This document shows, piece by piece, positions 24,302 to 35,600 of a stretch of 64,000 nt of DNA. Source of the DNA: Takakia lepidozioides (lineage: Eukaryota; Streptophyta; Takakiopsida; Takakiales; Takakiaceae); assembly GCA_030704615.1 (NCBI GenBank), contig CM060733.1:29078001-29142000 (forward strand). The letters run 5' to 3'. Both the position numbers and the translations under genes were made by a program. The first letter of the stretch is position 1, and every line of letters begins with the position of its first letter. The notes below the pieces were generated by a model. The model saw only the letters and a list, made by a program, of their open reading frames with translations. It was not told where the DNA came from and made no database searches.

Positions 24302-26026
24302 GTGTACAAGGAGCATATGTCCACTCCTGATGACAGTCCTGCTGTAGGTCGTTTACATCTGCCTCCTTGCAAAAAAACTCCCCGTTTACATATCCACCTC
24401 TTATATTGTGCCTCTTGTTCTCCCGCATTCTTATTCAACTGCACATTTGTAAGCGAGAAGGAAGTGAAAAGTACGATGAGCGACGTCGCCGCCACACCTC
24501 GGCAAGGCATGCAGCGCCGCCGTGGAGGTGTCGGCAGTAGCGACAGCAGTAGCAGCGCTAAGCGAGCAAGAGGACGCTATGCAACAGTGGGCCCCACGCC
24601 GGTCAGGCGACCTCGATCGCCTCGTCCCCTACCTCGTTCAGCCCAGACGACCGTACAGGCAGCCAGCACCACCCCTCACCACAACCCCTTTTACTGCCTA
24701 CTCCACCGTCCCTCTCCAGTTCACTTCCCAGAGCAACCGAGAGGTGTTGAACACAGCTGCAACTGCTCTTGCTGGAAGACCTGCTCCTCTTGGAAGACCC
24801 CAACCCCTACCCCTACCCCTAGGTCACATGTTCATGATGCGCACCAGAGTCCAAGCTCCAGACACCAAGTTCAAGAAGAGTCGTCATCTTCACAACGGTC
24901 TTCTTCACCACTGATTCCAGGTTCTTCCATTGGCGCCCCACCGACCGAAGAACTTCCACAGTGTCTGTTGAGCCCTCCCCCACTACGCCTCTCAGGTAGG
25001 GTTCGAGGTCCCACGCCAGTCACTTCTCCTCCAGGTTCTCCATCCCATTCTCGGCAGCGGCTTCAAGACAGCCCAACTCCTCTTGGTCATGAGCCTCTCC
25101 ACATGCCTTCTTCTCCAGTTGTGTAGCCTGCATTGCCGACCCCATCACTCTTATCCCAAAAGCAGGCGCCTATCCCATCAGACCGTATCCCATGCCCAGC
25201 TTGCGGTCGTCTTTTTGCGCGCATCATAGGGCTTGCGCGACACCAGCGCACGTGTGCGGCTCTTCATCAGTTCCACACAAATGGTACTTCTCCATTTCAG
25301 CCCAGTGTTTTGCACGCGCCACCTCCTACCTCTACATGGCATTGGCTTTCAGCTCTAGATGTATTGGGCGCATTTCAATTAGGACTGCCAATGCCTCGTC
25401 TTTATACAAGAATTCTGGTGGCACTGCGTCATGAGGTCCAACTGGCATTCCGTCTGCCCTTAGACAGGCTGGCTCGTGATATACCAGCATGGTATCTTTT
25501 CTTGTTATTTCCTCAGTGGTGTTTGGTTTTGCCCCCTCATGGCGGTCAGTTAGGGCACAGAGAGACGCGCATCCGTCTTCGCCGTTTTTTATCTGGAGAT
25601 TGGGAGAGTCTGCAAGATGAGCATCAATTACGGACACTAGCCCTTGCGGCACGCGCCTCTCTCGCTTCCTCCACGCAGCCACCCTCATCGGCCCACATGC
25701 GACTTCGTCATAGTCTCATGTTAGGCCGCGTTGGCGAGTACTCACGCGCGGCCAAGGCTTTAGCACCTTCCACACCAGCGCCTCCATCAGCGGATACTGT
25801 CATTGCCCTTGAAGCCCTTCACCCATCAGCTCAGGATATTCTGCCGCTTTTTGTCGAGGACTTCGAGCTAGACCAGGATCTCAAGCTAGTGAGCGCTCCA
25901 TCATTCAGTCCGAGGTTGGGACCTACCAAGGCGACCCTTTATGATGACCTTTGTTTGCCATGGCTCACGTCCGCGCCCTCACGACTTTTGCACAAGTACA
26001 CTCATCTTGTTTTTTTCCGTCGGTGA
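24302..26026 (+). mobile_element. 5' half of an R2-like LINE (C2H2 finger, N-terminal region)
   Basis: One frame runs from 24,302 (a likelier start is the Met at 24,479) to 26,026, interrupted by a single TAG at 25,124-25,126 where CAG would give Gln. The first part is Pro/Ser-rich and basic. After the stop a C2H2 finger, CPACGRLFARIIGLARHQRTC without its final residues, lies near 25,190-25,255. Then comes GEYSRAAKALAPSTPAPPSA and EALHPSAQDILP (about 25,735-25,850), a pattern typical of the segment before RT in RLE-type LINEs. The frame stops before RT. Its same-strand 3' complement is at 55,970-57,650. Confidence 0.65.
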
Positions 26027-26099
26027 CAGACGAAACTATCGTGCGCATACATATCGCTACACAACTACATCGATGTCCAAAACCACACAACACATGTGC

Positions 26100-26215
26100 A
26101 CGCCACACACTAGTATATCACTAGTCCAGCCACTAGTCCAGCCACTAGGCTACAACTAGTCAGTCACTAGGCTGCCACTATGCTGCCCACTATGGCAGTC
26201 ACTAGTCCACACAAT
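26100..26215. repeat. CACTAG-rich short repeats
   Basis: CACTAG and CACTAGTCCAGC recur about eight times. The patch lies on the LINE side of the purine tract at 26,219 and could be a short piece of the Ty3/gypsy 3' LTR. Confidence 0.45.
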
Positions 26216-26218
26216 CGC

Positions 26219-26228
26219 CCCCCTTTAG
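26219..26228 (-). other. Candidate polypurine tract of the Ty3/gypsy element
   Basis: The minus strand reads CTAAAGGGGGGCG about 250 bases downstream of the PHD-finger stop codon. This is where a plus-strand-priming tract next to the 3' LTR would be expected. Confidence 0.45.
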
Positions 26229-26475
26229 TTGGTGCTTAGGTCCCTCTAAGTCCAGGTAGCCACAAGATGTGATAGTGACCATAGCCTCACTAAGTCCTCC
26301 ACCACTATCCCTACTACACTCAAACTTGATAGATCAAGAGGTCGGGTGCAAGAGTTGTCCTATCGTTAGTCGCCGTCTTGCAACCTGTGAACTTGAGCTT
26401 GGGATCTCATGTATTGACTCCTATGAGCTTGGCCTCCCATGTCTTGTTAGCTGCCTCTAGTCATGTCCACTGCCA

Positions 26476-26811
26476 CTATCTCAAGCAGTGTGGACACAAC
26501 CAATCTCCGTCAGGAACCTTCTCAAGAGGTGGTGTCAAGCATCTTATATGCCAACCCCTTGAGCATCAATCACACACCAGCAAGGTGGCTGCCCATTTGG
26601 CAGACCCACAGAGAATGCACCTCAAACTTGCAGGTACCACCACAAAGTTTGGGTCAACTCTGCCATCGACATTGGGAATGTGACATGGCGCACAATTACG
26701 CACATGGTCCTTCCAAGTCATGCCATCCCGACCCTCCAAGATCAGGACCCCTGAGGGCAACACCTCTCGAACCCTCAGAAGGACGATATCCTCCACCACG
26801 TATAGTGGCAT
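26476..26811 (-). pseudogene. Integrase C-terminal region with PHD finger
   Basis: After the SH3-like integrase tail (VLLRVREVLPSGVLILEGRD, WKDHVRNCAPC) the minus strand encodes a C4HC3 PHD finger: RCILCGSAKW..., LLVCD-x-CSRGWHIRCLTPP, then WLCPHC, ending at TAG (26,476-26,478). The residue between VCD and CSRGWH is TGA (26,566-26,568), probably from CGA (Arg). PHD fingers bind histone H3 tails. At the end of an integrase such a module would take the place of the chromodomain of chromoviruses and could steer integration. It is joined to the integrase core by a frameshift near 26,810. Confidence 0.75.
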
Positions 26812-27660
26812 ACCTCAACGTATCACGGTGCTGTGCAATGGCAAGGTTCTCAAAAGCCATGGGCATGATTTTCTTGAACAACTCTGTACACTGATCACAT
26901 GCACGTACCCACACGTCCGGATCGTCAAGGTTAAGGACTTGAGCAATGTCCCTATGAATGGCTGCAGGCAAATCTGGCTCTCGGCCAAAGAGAAGGAAAT
27001 ATGGTGAGAAGGAGGCAAGTGATGCTTGTTTGCTGAACTTGTAGCCCATGGCTAACCAAGGAACCTGAAGATCCCAATATCCTAGGTGTCCCTTCTGCAA
27101 GCCATACTTGCGCAAACCCCTCTTTACCGTCTGAACAACTCTCTCTGCCAAACCATCGGCCTCAAGATGATCCCGAAAAGTGGTGCGGTGGTCTATCAAG
27201 GCTTTATCACACAAAGCCTGAAACTCCCCCAAGAACTTTCTCCCTGGGTCCGTGAATACCTCAGCTAGAGCACCAAATCGGCTAAGCACACGATCCAAGA
27301 ATGCATACGCAGCCCCCTCACTAGCATTGTCAGGCAATGGAACCAACTCAATCCACTTGGAGAAGTGCTCCACCATCACCAACACATATCTGTGGTGGCG
27401 CATAGTCAGTGGCAACGGTCTTGCGAAGTCAAGACTCCACCTGTAGCCCAATCCCATGATTGGTAAATGATGCAACTGTGGTGTAGGGGCGTTGAATGAA
27501 GCACGCACCCTGTCACACACCATGCACCTAGCCACGAACTGTTGCACCTCTGTATGCATACCACGTCATCAATACTGCCCCTGTGAGTGCGTCGCACTCC
27601 AAAATGCCCCAACTCCTCATGGGCATGCCGCACTAACCGTGCACGCTGTGTGGGGTGAGG
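26812..27660 (-). pseudogene. Ty3/gypsy integrase core
   Basis: The zinc-binding part shows HAHEELGHFG (near 27,610-27,640) and CMVCDRV (near 27,500-27,530), separated by a frameshift. The DDE core shows WSLDFARPLP (first Asp), VFTDPGRKFLGEF (second Asp) and EADGLAERVVQTVKRGLRKY (Glu). The catalytic triad appears intact in sequence. It inserts the retrotransposon cDNA into host DNA. Confidence 0.85.
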
Positions 27661-28340
27661 CACAATCCTCATCCGACCACCCTCCCACACTCGAAGTAGG
27701 TGTATCCCCTCCCACTTGAACCTCTTGGCTCGTTGCAAGATCCGATCCCTCTCCCTGACAGTCACAGTGGCTGTCGTGTCTCCCATGCGGAGGTAGTCCA
27801 ACACAACCGAATCCTCATGTATATCTCTGGCACCACCTGGCTCATCACTAGCCTCAGGGTCCATAGACACTCCGTCTACAGTCATCTCTGTTGTAGGTCC
27901 AACCTGACCTCCCGATGCCAAGATACACAAAAATGCAGATGTGTGCCATCCTGGCACCATCTCCTCGTCTGTCTCACCATGCCACCGAGCTCCAGTGTCA
28001 TCTTGCTGGCTCGTGCATGGAATGCGACTCAATCCATCCGCATCCCGATTGACCAAACCCGGTCGATGCACAACCTGGAAGTCATACTCCTGGAGTATAA
28101 GTGCCCACCGTGCAAGCTTCCCCGTAAGCTTGTCTGACTCCATCAACCACTTGAGTGGCTGGTGATCCATGACAAAGGTGAAAAGATTGTCGTATAGATA
28201 GCACCTGAAGTGTGCCACGGCCCACACTGCAGCTAAACACTCTCCCTCATATGAGCTGTACTTAGCCTCTGCAGCGTTGTTCGAGCGGCTAGCATAAGAC
28301 ACTACGAACTCTCTTCCCTCATCATCCACCTGTGCACTAT
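27661..28340 (-). pseudogene. RNase H domain and linker, 3' of the insertion
   Basis: The frame resumes at 28,340 with VDDEGREFVVSYASRSNN, continues with the central Glu of the SSYEGECLAAVWAVAHFR pattern and the MDHQPLKWLM segment, and ends near NRDADGLSRIPC. The first catalytic Asp (LHTDWS) lies across the insertion at about 47,870. The domain was therefore cut by the 19.5-kb segment between QLHTDWSMLGLGAVLTQ and VDDEG. Confidence 0.85.
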
Positions 28341-29146
28341 AAGCATTCGTGTCTTTTCCAAATCGACTGCATGTCCAAAACCACTGAGGGAACAACTTTG
28401 AGATGTTTGTTACTACTGCACAGTCGTAACAGATAAATTCGCATTTCTAATGGCGGATAGAAGTTGCATCAATAACTCCGCAGTCGGCGCAATATTCGCG
28501 GCGATTTAATTCAATTACGTAAATTGTTTTTTTTTTAAAATAGCAATTACAAGTGGTTTTAAGCACTAGAGAACGACTCTTAACAACTAGGCATTCATTG
28601 CACACCCTATTCAAAAATGGAATTTTTATAAGTGCTCCACATGGATCATGACGTGGAATATTTTAATGTACTTTAGGGCTTGTGTGGCTCGTAGAGATTG
28701 TTCTAATCGTCGGATGTAAAATGATCTAAGGGTGGAAGAGTAACTTTGTCCTTTGCCTGAATTTGTCCAAGTGTTGGGAGAGGGATGAAGGCTTGAGAGA
28801 GAGACGAGCAAGTGATGTGAGAAGGACGAAGACCAAATCGAGGCCCATGTCCTGTTGTTGCAAGCGTTTATGGCGTCAAGGGCGCATTATGTGCAAATGT
28901 GGGCTCTTGGCTCCCCTTTGTACCATGATTTGGTATTCTTCCTGATGATCACAAGGTTCTTGGGGGAATCAGCTTGGTCTTAGCAGCCTATATTTTAATT
29001 TTTGCCCGCTCAGCTGCACCGTGGTGGTTCTTACGAATCAATCCCACATTACCTGACTACAGATACAAGCAACACGCACAAGAGGTCTTCTTGGGTTCAT
29101 GGTCAGTCTAATCCGCAATGGGTCATGACACAAGGTAGAGGACAAT

Positions 29147-29900
29147 GTGGTGAGGGCACCTTCTTCTTTGAGCTATTTCAGTCTGTTTTGCCGAGATGTA
29201 GTGTCGTGGAGTGCGATGCTTGCAGGGTATACACAGCAGGGACGTGGGATGGAGGCTTTGGAGACCTATGAAGTTGCGAAGGGAGAGTTTGATAACATGG
29301 CTGAACGAGATGTTGTCTCAAGGAACACGCTGAATCTTGCAAGATATGGCCAGCATGTGTGCGGGATGAGGGCATTGGAGACATATGAGCAAATGTTGCG
29401 AGAAGGGGTGCAGCCTAACCGGGTCACGTTCATTTGTGTTTGCAATGCATGTACAAACTTGGCAGCCCTGGAGACTTGGTAAAGGGCAAAGAGGTCCATC
29501 GTGACATCGTCAAAGCTGGAACTGTACCAGATGTAACAATACCTCGTCGACATGTATGCCAAACGTGGGAGCATTCCCTTGTGGACAAGGAGTGTTCAAC
29601 AATATGGCTGAGTGAAATGTGGTGTGGTGGAACATGATGATCGCAGGACATGCACAACATGGGCGGGGATTGCGGGTTTTGGAGACCTATGAGCAAATGA
29701 TGTGGGTCTAGGGGGTGAAGCACATTACGTTTGTTTGTGTTTGTAGTGCATGTGCGAGCCTGTTGGAGAAGGGCAAAGAGGTCCATGGTTGCATCGTCAA
29801 AGCTGGAATTGTGGTAGATGTCATTTTGAACATGAATACCCTTCTAGATAGGGAGTGCTCAACAATATGGCTGAGCAAAATGTGGTGTCGTGGAAAGTGA
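29147..29900 (+). pseudogene. PPR-repeat gene fragments
   Basis: PPR proteins are organellar RNA-binding proteins. Frames in this interval read RDVVSWSAMLAGYTQQGRGM, EALETYE, REGVQPNRVTFICVCNACTN and VCVCSACASLLEKGKEVHGC, which are degenerate plant PLS-type repeats. Stops and frameshifts separate them, so no functional protein is possible. A near-identical piece lies at 45,741-45,908, on the other side of the inner transposon. Confidence 0.7.
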
Positions 29901-30036
29901 TGATCGCATGACATGCACAACAGGGGCGGGGATTGCAGGTTTTGGAGATCTATGAGCAGTTGATGTAGGAGGGGGTGAAGTCCGACCACATTACGTTCAG
30001 AGAGTTCAAGTGCCTCTCCACCATGACCTTGCTTAG

Positions 30037-30530
30037 CTAACCATGCCTTGCTGATGTTGTTGTCTTGCACTTGAGCTGTTTTTGGACACTGGCTGGAACA
30101 TCCACAAGGCGGCTCTGCTCGAGAGAGAAATCAACTTGAATGCAGGGGTAGATTTTGAGATCACAATCACCACTCAGAACGTTGTTCTTTGCATCGGCAT
30201 TGTATGTCAGCATGCATATCAGCCCAAACTCATTACTCTGTGAGCCTTCCACTGCCGGAGTGTGCCCATTGAAGCCAGATCTTCGAAACGCAGGGATGGA
30301 ACGGGGTTTTGAAACCAGCATTGCCCAACTGGATACCCAATTCAGCTCCGCATCTTGGTCCATTAATCTGCTACACATTGTGAAGTTTTCTGCCCGTTCA
30401 CCGCAAGTTGAAGAAGGAGTATTCTTAAAACACGGGTACTCATAATCTGAAAATGGCTCCAGCTTATGTTGCTTGAGTGCGAATATGAGTGTGGTTGGCT
30501 TGGCAGCTTTACATCCGGTCCATCCCACTC
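30037..30530 (-). pseudogene. Second DUF2921-like fragment
   Basis: Minus-strand reading shows FSDYEYPCFKN, then RRSGFNGHTPAVEGSQSNEF, LICMLTYNA and GDCDLKIYPCIQVDFSLEQS, and ends with DVPASVQKQL. It is a divergent duplicate of 20.4-21.4 kb on the same strand and contains only a small part of the gene, as expected of a captured fragment within the 19.5-kb element. Confidence 0.6.
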
Positions 30531-30913
30531 GATATGATGAGCAGGTTCAGCTTGACTTCTCTCACACAAAAGACGCTGCCAAGATGGGGTTTGCTGCCCT
30601 ACCGTCGTTGTTCTGGGCTACAACATACAATTAATTTGGCCCATGGCGAGGGGCCTTGCCTTCCATCAATCATCTGTAAGTCTTATGAAACTGTTTTTGT
30701 GGCAGTTTGTAAGCAGTGGGTAGCGATGGTGGGCTGTTGTAGGATTTGATGAACTCAATGTTGTGTACTGACAGCAACCCCTCATCTCTTATGCAAGCAT
30801 TCAAAAAGCCAAGTTGACTGCAGAGCATATTCAGCCCCCCACGTTTCTAGTTGCCTAATGTTCTTCATCTCCTGGGCAGAGCATTTTCCAAGGTCTCCAT
30901 CTGTGATGACACA

Positions 30914-32191
30914 CTATCTTCTCATGTGGTTCAGCTTCTGGTCTTGCTCTTGTTTGCACCACCCCAATGAAGGGCAGTTCCCACCTGCTTGATTCTCTCC
31001 ATATGGTTGTCTTGGCAGGGTTTCCCACAACCGCCTTTCCTTTTCAGACTGCCAGTCATTAGCCTCGTTCTCCAATGCTTCACTTTCTTCCCAAGTGAAG
31101 TGCTCTCCTCTTTTATGCTTCAACGTCCCTGCAGGTGTCTTTTCCTTCATCTCCCGTGGTGCTTTCGAATGAATGAGCACTGATTTGCATCTGTTGGCAA
31201 CACTTACGGTGTCCCTTTCCTTGCATGCCACTGCAGGCCCGTCATTGACTTTCTTGGCAGGGAAGTCTCCTCCTTCTCCCTCATTTTCTGGCTCTGTTGG
31301 TGCCCCACTCACCATGCTATCAGGGCTGCATTTATTTCGTGGTGTTGCGCCAGCCAAAGGCGATCTTTCACTGGTCCGATTGTTGGCAGCAACTGATTGG
31401 AGTCTTCTTGGCAGAGTCTCCCACGAGCTCCCATCAGTTTCAGGCATCAGGTTTTCTACCCTGCCCTTCCACTTTTCATAAGCGAGGTGCCTGTCTTCCT
31501 CCCTTTCACTCTTTAGCCTCTCAGGCAGATTTTTCTTCATGCGATTGCTGCTCCCATACTTCCAGTCCTTGTTTAATTTTCTTCAGCCATCACCCTTAGA
31601 TTTGACAAGGTATTGTTGCCCTTCCTTGTGTCTTTCCTCACTTCTAGCTGCTGGTTTTATCCCAGATTCACCTCTCATCCTTGCCTGGGGTTTTGCTTGC
31701 CAAACAGCCCTTGTGTGGGGAACTTCAACGAAAGGCAACATCTCATTCTCAGCTCCTGTCTTTGTACCTCTTTGCAGCAGTCCAGCCTCGGGTGCCTCAC
31801 TTTCTGATTGCTGGGTTGCATTCTTCGACCGCCAACCTTTGACAGGAAAGTGTGCTCCATCTTCCTCATCTTCTACCGGTTCCCTTGATGCTTCACCTCG
31901 TATGTCTTCCTCCTCATGTTTTAGCAGCAGCTCCCATGCCTGAATTGCTACTTTTCCTCGTAGTTGATCTTGTGCTTTCCTTTTTCTCCGTAGCTTAATC
32001 AACTGTTTTGTCTTGGCAGCTCCCTTGCCATGAGTGCCTTGTCTCACTGCATCTCCCTTGGCTGCCCACCATCCGTGGAGTTTTTCCTGCACCATTTTGA
32101 CCCTCGTTGGCATGCACTTTGCTGTGATGCCCCACATGTATTTGCTGCTCCCTTTAATCATCAACATAGTGCTCCAGAGCCAGTTCCTCAT
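30914..32191 (-). CDS. Unrecognised Lys/Glu-rich reading frames
   Basis: Two consecutive minus-strand frames (32,191-31,583, 202 residues; 31,540-30,914, 208 residues) are rich in Lys, Glu and Arg. They contain the related phrases SSWETLPRRLQSV and RLWETLPRQPYGENQ and the segment KRGEHFTWEESEALENEAND. I do not know the family. They may be exons of one gene of the outer TIR element or a captured host gene. No catalytic motif is visible. Confidence 0.35.
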
Positions 32192-32462
32192 TGTTGACTA
32201 GTTGACCTTCTCAGCCCTTGGACCCCATTTTCCCTTCTCCCATGTTGCCTCGTCTTTCTGCTTCATCAATTGCTTTACTTGCACGATGTTGCTTCTTCCC
32301 TACAGCTCATCATGTGTTGTGGCTCTTTCCCATATTGCACTCACTCCCATCATACGTTGTGCAGTTGATAAGACTGAGATGAGTTGATGCAGGATAGGGG
32401 GAGGGCTTGCTGGTGTATGTTGTCCGATAGGCCCCACGCACAAAGTCAAAGCTGGAAGTCAG

Positions 32463-32509
32463 CCTTGCAAGGGGGGCTGCTATTTCATGAGCGGCATGAG
32501 CATGAGCGG
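32463..32509 (+). repeat. Left terminal inverted repeat of the 13.1-kb transposon
   Basis: CCTTGCAAGG then TGCTATTTCATGAGCGGCAT, followed by GAGCATGAGCGG. It pairs with 45,516-45,562. Confidence 0.75.
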
Positions 32510-32692
32510 GAAAAAAAAAAGCATGAGCAGACCATTGTGAGTCCACGGAAATAGGGTTAGGAGGCACGAAAATAGGGTCATGTGAAGTTGGAATGTGGCA
32601 CCAGTGGACTTGAAATGCAACATTTTATTGCAAATTTTGTGGCAAGCCACGTCTATACAAGTGTGTTCTAACTGTCATAGCCGGAATGGGCA

Positions 32693-35600
32693 CTACTCTC
32701 CTACACCCTCCGAGGAACCTGCCCCACCTTCTTCCTCATCCCCCTCATCCCCCTCATCCCCCTCATCCTCCGAGCTCTGTGATGCATCAGTTCCACTATG
32801 CCTCTCAAAAATCCCGTCCTCTCCTTGGGGGACTGTCCACCTCACCTCCTGAGAATCTTCTGCGTCTTCTCCCCCACTTTCCTCAGCAGAATCCAAGACA
32901 AATCTACGAGCCCGACGGGCTCTAATAGCTGCTGCCTCCTCCCTCATCTTCATTTTCTTGAGGCTTGCCTCGTCTAAAATCTGTTGTACACGACTACGTT
33001 CGGAACACCTCCTAATGGACACCGAAGCAAGCCGGGCAGCATAAGTAGGAAGGATGTACTCCCTTTCTGGACTAGGCATGAAATCCCCCCTGGCAAAAAA
33101 ATGCACGTTCCTCCTGCCCATGAACTCCGGTGTAGACGTCCCTCCGGCAGTACTTGGCATCCTACAGTAAGAACAAATCCACTTCAAAAATGTCAATACT
33201 AGCACAACCAGAAAGGGTTTTCAATGAAATAAGAGAGCGGAGGGAGGTGCCTCACAAAATCTGGAGGCAACTTACAATGCCACCACTCACTCGTAAACCG
33301 GGGGCTCCTCGGCCTCGATCCCAACTTCCTCCCCCTGCTCCTTCTCGGATTTTTCCTCATCCTCCGAGGATGCCTCTTTCTCTTTCGGCAGACGTTCAGC
33401 CGCTGCAAGTTCCGAGTTGTGGAGGGCAGTATCAAGCTCGAAGGCGAACACATGCCTGTCGGACAACGTCCCTGCCCACATTGAAGCACCTGAGGAACAA
33501 AGCGGGCGGTTAATAGCTTGCGGCATGCAATTGCAATCAGGCCAGGGGACAAACTGAGCACGTGAAGGCTTACCCGTGCCGCATGTGAGGTCCAGAATCC
33601 GCCCTTGGACATCCGAGCACGTCTCCATGAGGGTTTGGATGAAAGCAGGGCTCCGGGTCCGGCTGTACCGCCACGGTTTGCCTGTCTTTGTGTCCTTCGG
33701 CATACTGGAGTGGGGCACATAGTTGTAGAGGACATCGTAGGTTACAGGGTCCACAGCGGCATCAACAAGACGACCGTCGTTGCGGAATTTGAACGTAGAC
33801 CCTCTCTTCACAAAGCAATATGCCTCAAACACCAATGTCTGCACATCCAACAAAGAAGGGATCAACTCCAGGGTCTACTTAACATACACCACAATATGAA
33901 GTGAATGCAATAGATTGATAACTTACACTTTGGTCCTCTGTTCGCAACCCCTGTGTACTGATGCAGAACCATTTTCTGAGGAGGACCGGGGTGACACTTT
34001 TCGGTGTCCACCTTGCCACCGCATTCTCTGTGGTCTTCCCTCTCGTGGCAAGGACAACCACACATCCACCGTCATCCAGAAGCATCCCCGCCAGCCCAAA
34101 CCCGGCTTTCCAGTAGTCCTCAGTAAACCTGTTCCAGGTGGGCACACCATCCAGGCCCTCCAGCAGCTCCCCATCTGGAATGTCGAGGAGAATCATGTTG
34201 CAAGCTCTCTCCACCTCAACCCCCCCCCCCCCCGAGTGCTCTTGCAATTCGTGCTCACAGCCGTGAAGAATTCCATCATGGCTTCAAAACCAGGGGTGTC
34301 TTTAGGCTCTGTACCGCCAGCCCTCTTCTTGGCTTTCCCCTTCTGCTCCGCCAGAGACTTGCTGTGTGCCACCTTCTTCGCCCTGGCAGTGAGAGCGTCA
34401 AGGAAGCTCTCATTGACGCATTGGATGATGGTTGGAGGTTCTAGCTTTGGCCTGTGCGTAAACGTCACCGCCGAATACCGCCGTGTAGGCTCGCCCTCAA
34501 ATGCCAACTTCTTGGCAGAGCCAGTCCCACTCTGAACTGACTTGGGAACCCGGACGACCGGTGACTGGGTAGGAGCAACAACAGTCGCAGGACCTTGAAC
34601 AAAGTCGTCGTCCGAGTCACTCTCTTGGGTCCCCTCCTGCGCCTCCTCCGTTGCCCCGATGGTTTTCTTCTTTTTGGGTGTTACTGCACTCACCTGTTTC
34701 CTTGTCCTTTTCCTTTGGCCTTTACTCTTCTCATGCAATTTCTCCTGAATTCCTGCCTGAGCAAGCTCTGCCGCTTTCCTGGAGTTCGCAAGCGCTTTTG
34801 CCTCTTTTGCACCCAACGGAGGCAGCGGAGCCCGGTTTCGTCGGAATTCAGCATCCAGCTTCAATTGAAACTCGGATGGGTCGAGCGAGCCGGGCGGAAG
34901 GTCCACATACCAAGGGCAATCACGCAAATGTTCCAGATGCCACTCCTTCACAATATCGTCAGTGTACATGGAGTCAGCCCCAGGGTTCCTCCATGCCAGG
35001 AAGAATGGTGGCTCGAAAGACAGATGACCTTTCTCCAAAAGGGAGAACTTGCAGTACCTGCATTCATGAAAAACACAATGAGGTCCCTGAAATGCATATT
35101 CGGCACCATTTTCCCAGGTTGGGGCGGATGTGAGTGGGCCTAGAAATGGAAAAATGGCGCCGAATTTCGGTTACTGCCACCCTAGGGACTTAGCCATCTT
35201 GAGAGCCCTGAACTGGAAATTCGGCGCCATTTTTCCCGGTTTGGCCCGAAGATGGCTAAGTCCCAGAACGGCAATAGGGCCTAGAACTGGAAAAATGGCG
35301 CCGAATTTCCAATTCAGGGCCAGCCACCCTAGGGACTTAGCCCGAAAATGGCTAAGTCCCTGAACGGCAATAGGGCCTACAACTGGAAAATGGCGCCGAA
35401 TTTCCACTTCGGGGCCAGCCACCCTAGGGACTTACCCCGAAAATGGCCAAGTCCCTGAACGGCAATAGGGCCTGGAACTGGAAAATGGCGCCGAATTTCC
35501 AGTTCAGGGCCAGCCAGTCTAGTGACTTAGCCCGAAAATGGCTAAGTCCCTAAACGGCAATAGGGCCTAGAACTGGAAAATGGCGCCGAATTTCCAGTTC

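Noticed and set aside
26030-26213. A ~190-bp 3' LTR beginning with TG and ending with CA next to the polypurine tract
   Set aside because: No matching copy was found at the right-hand end (53.2-56.0 kb), so LTR borders cannot be set.
28321-28345. CACTA terminus suggesting an En/Spm element at the left edge of the 19.5-kb segment
   Set aside because: The CACTA letters belong to the flanking retrotransposon sequence, and the right end lacks the equivalent.
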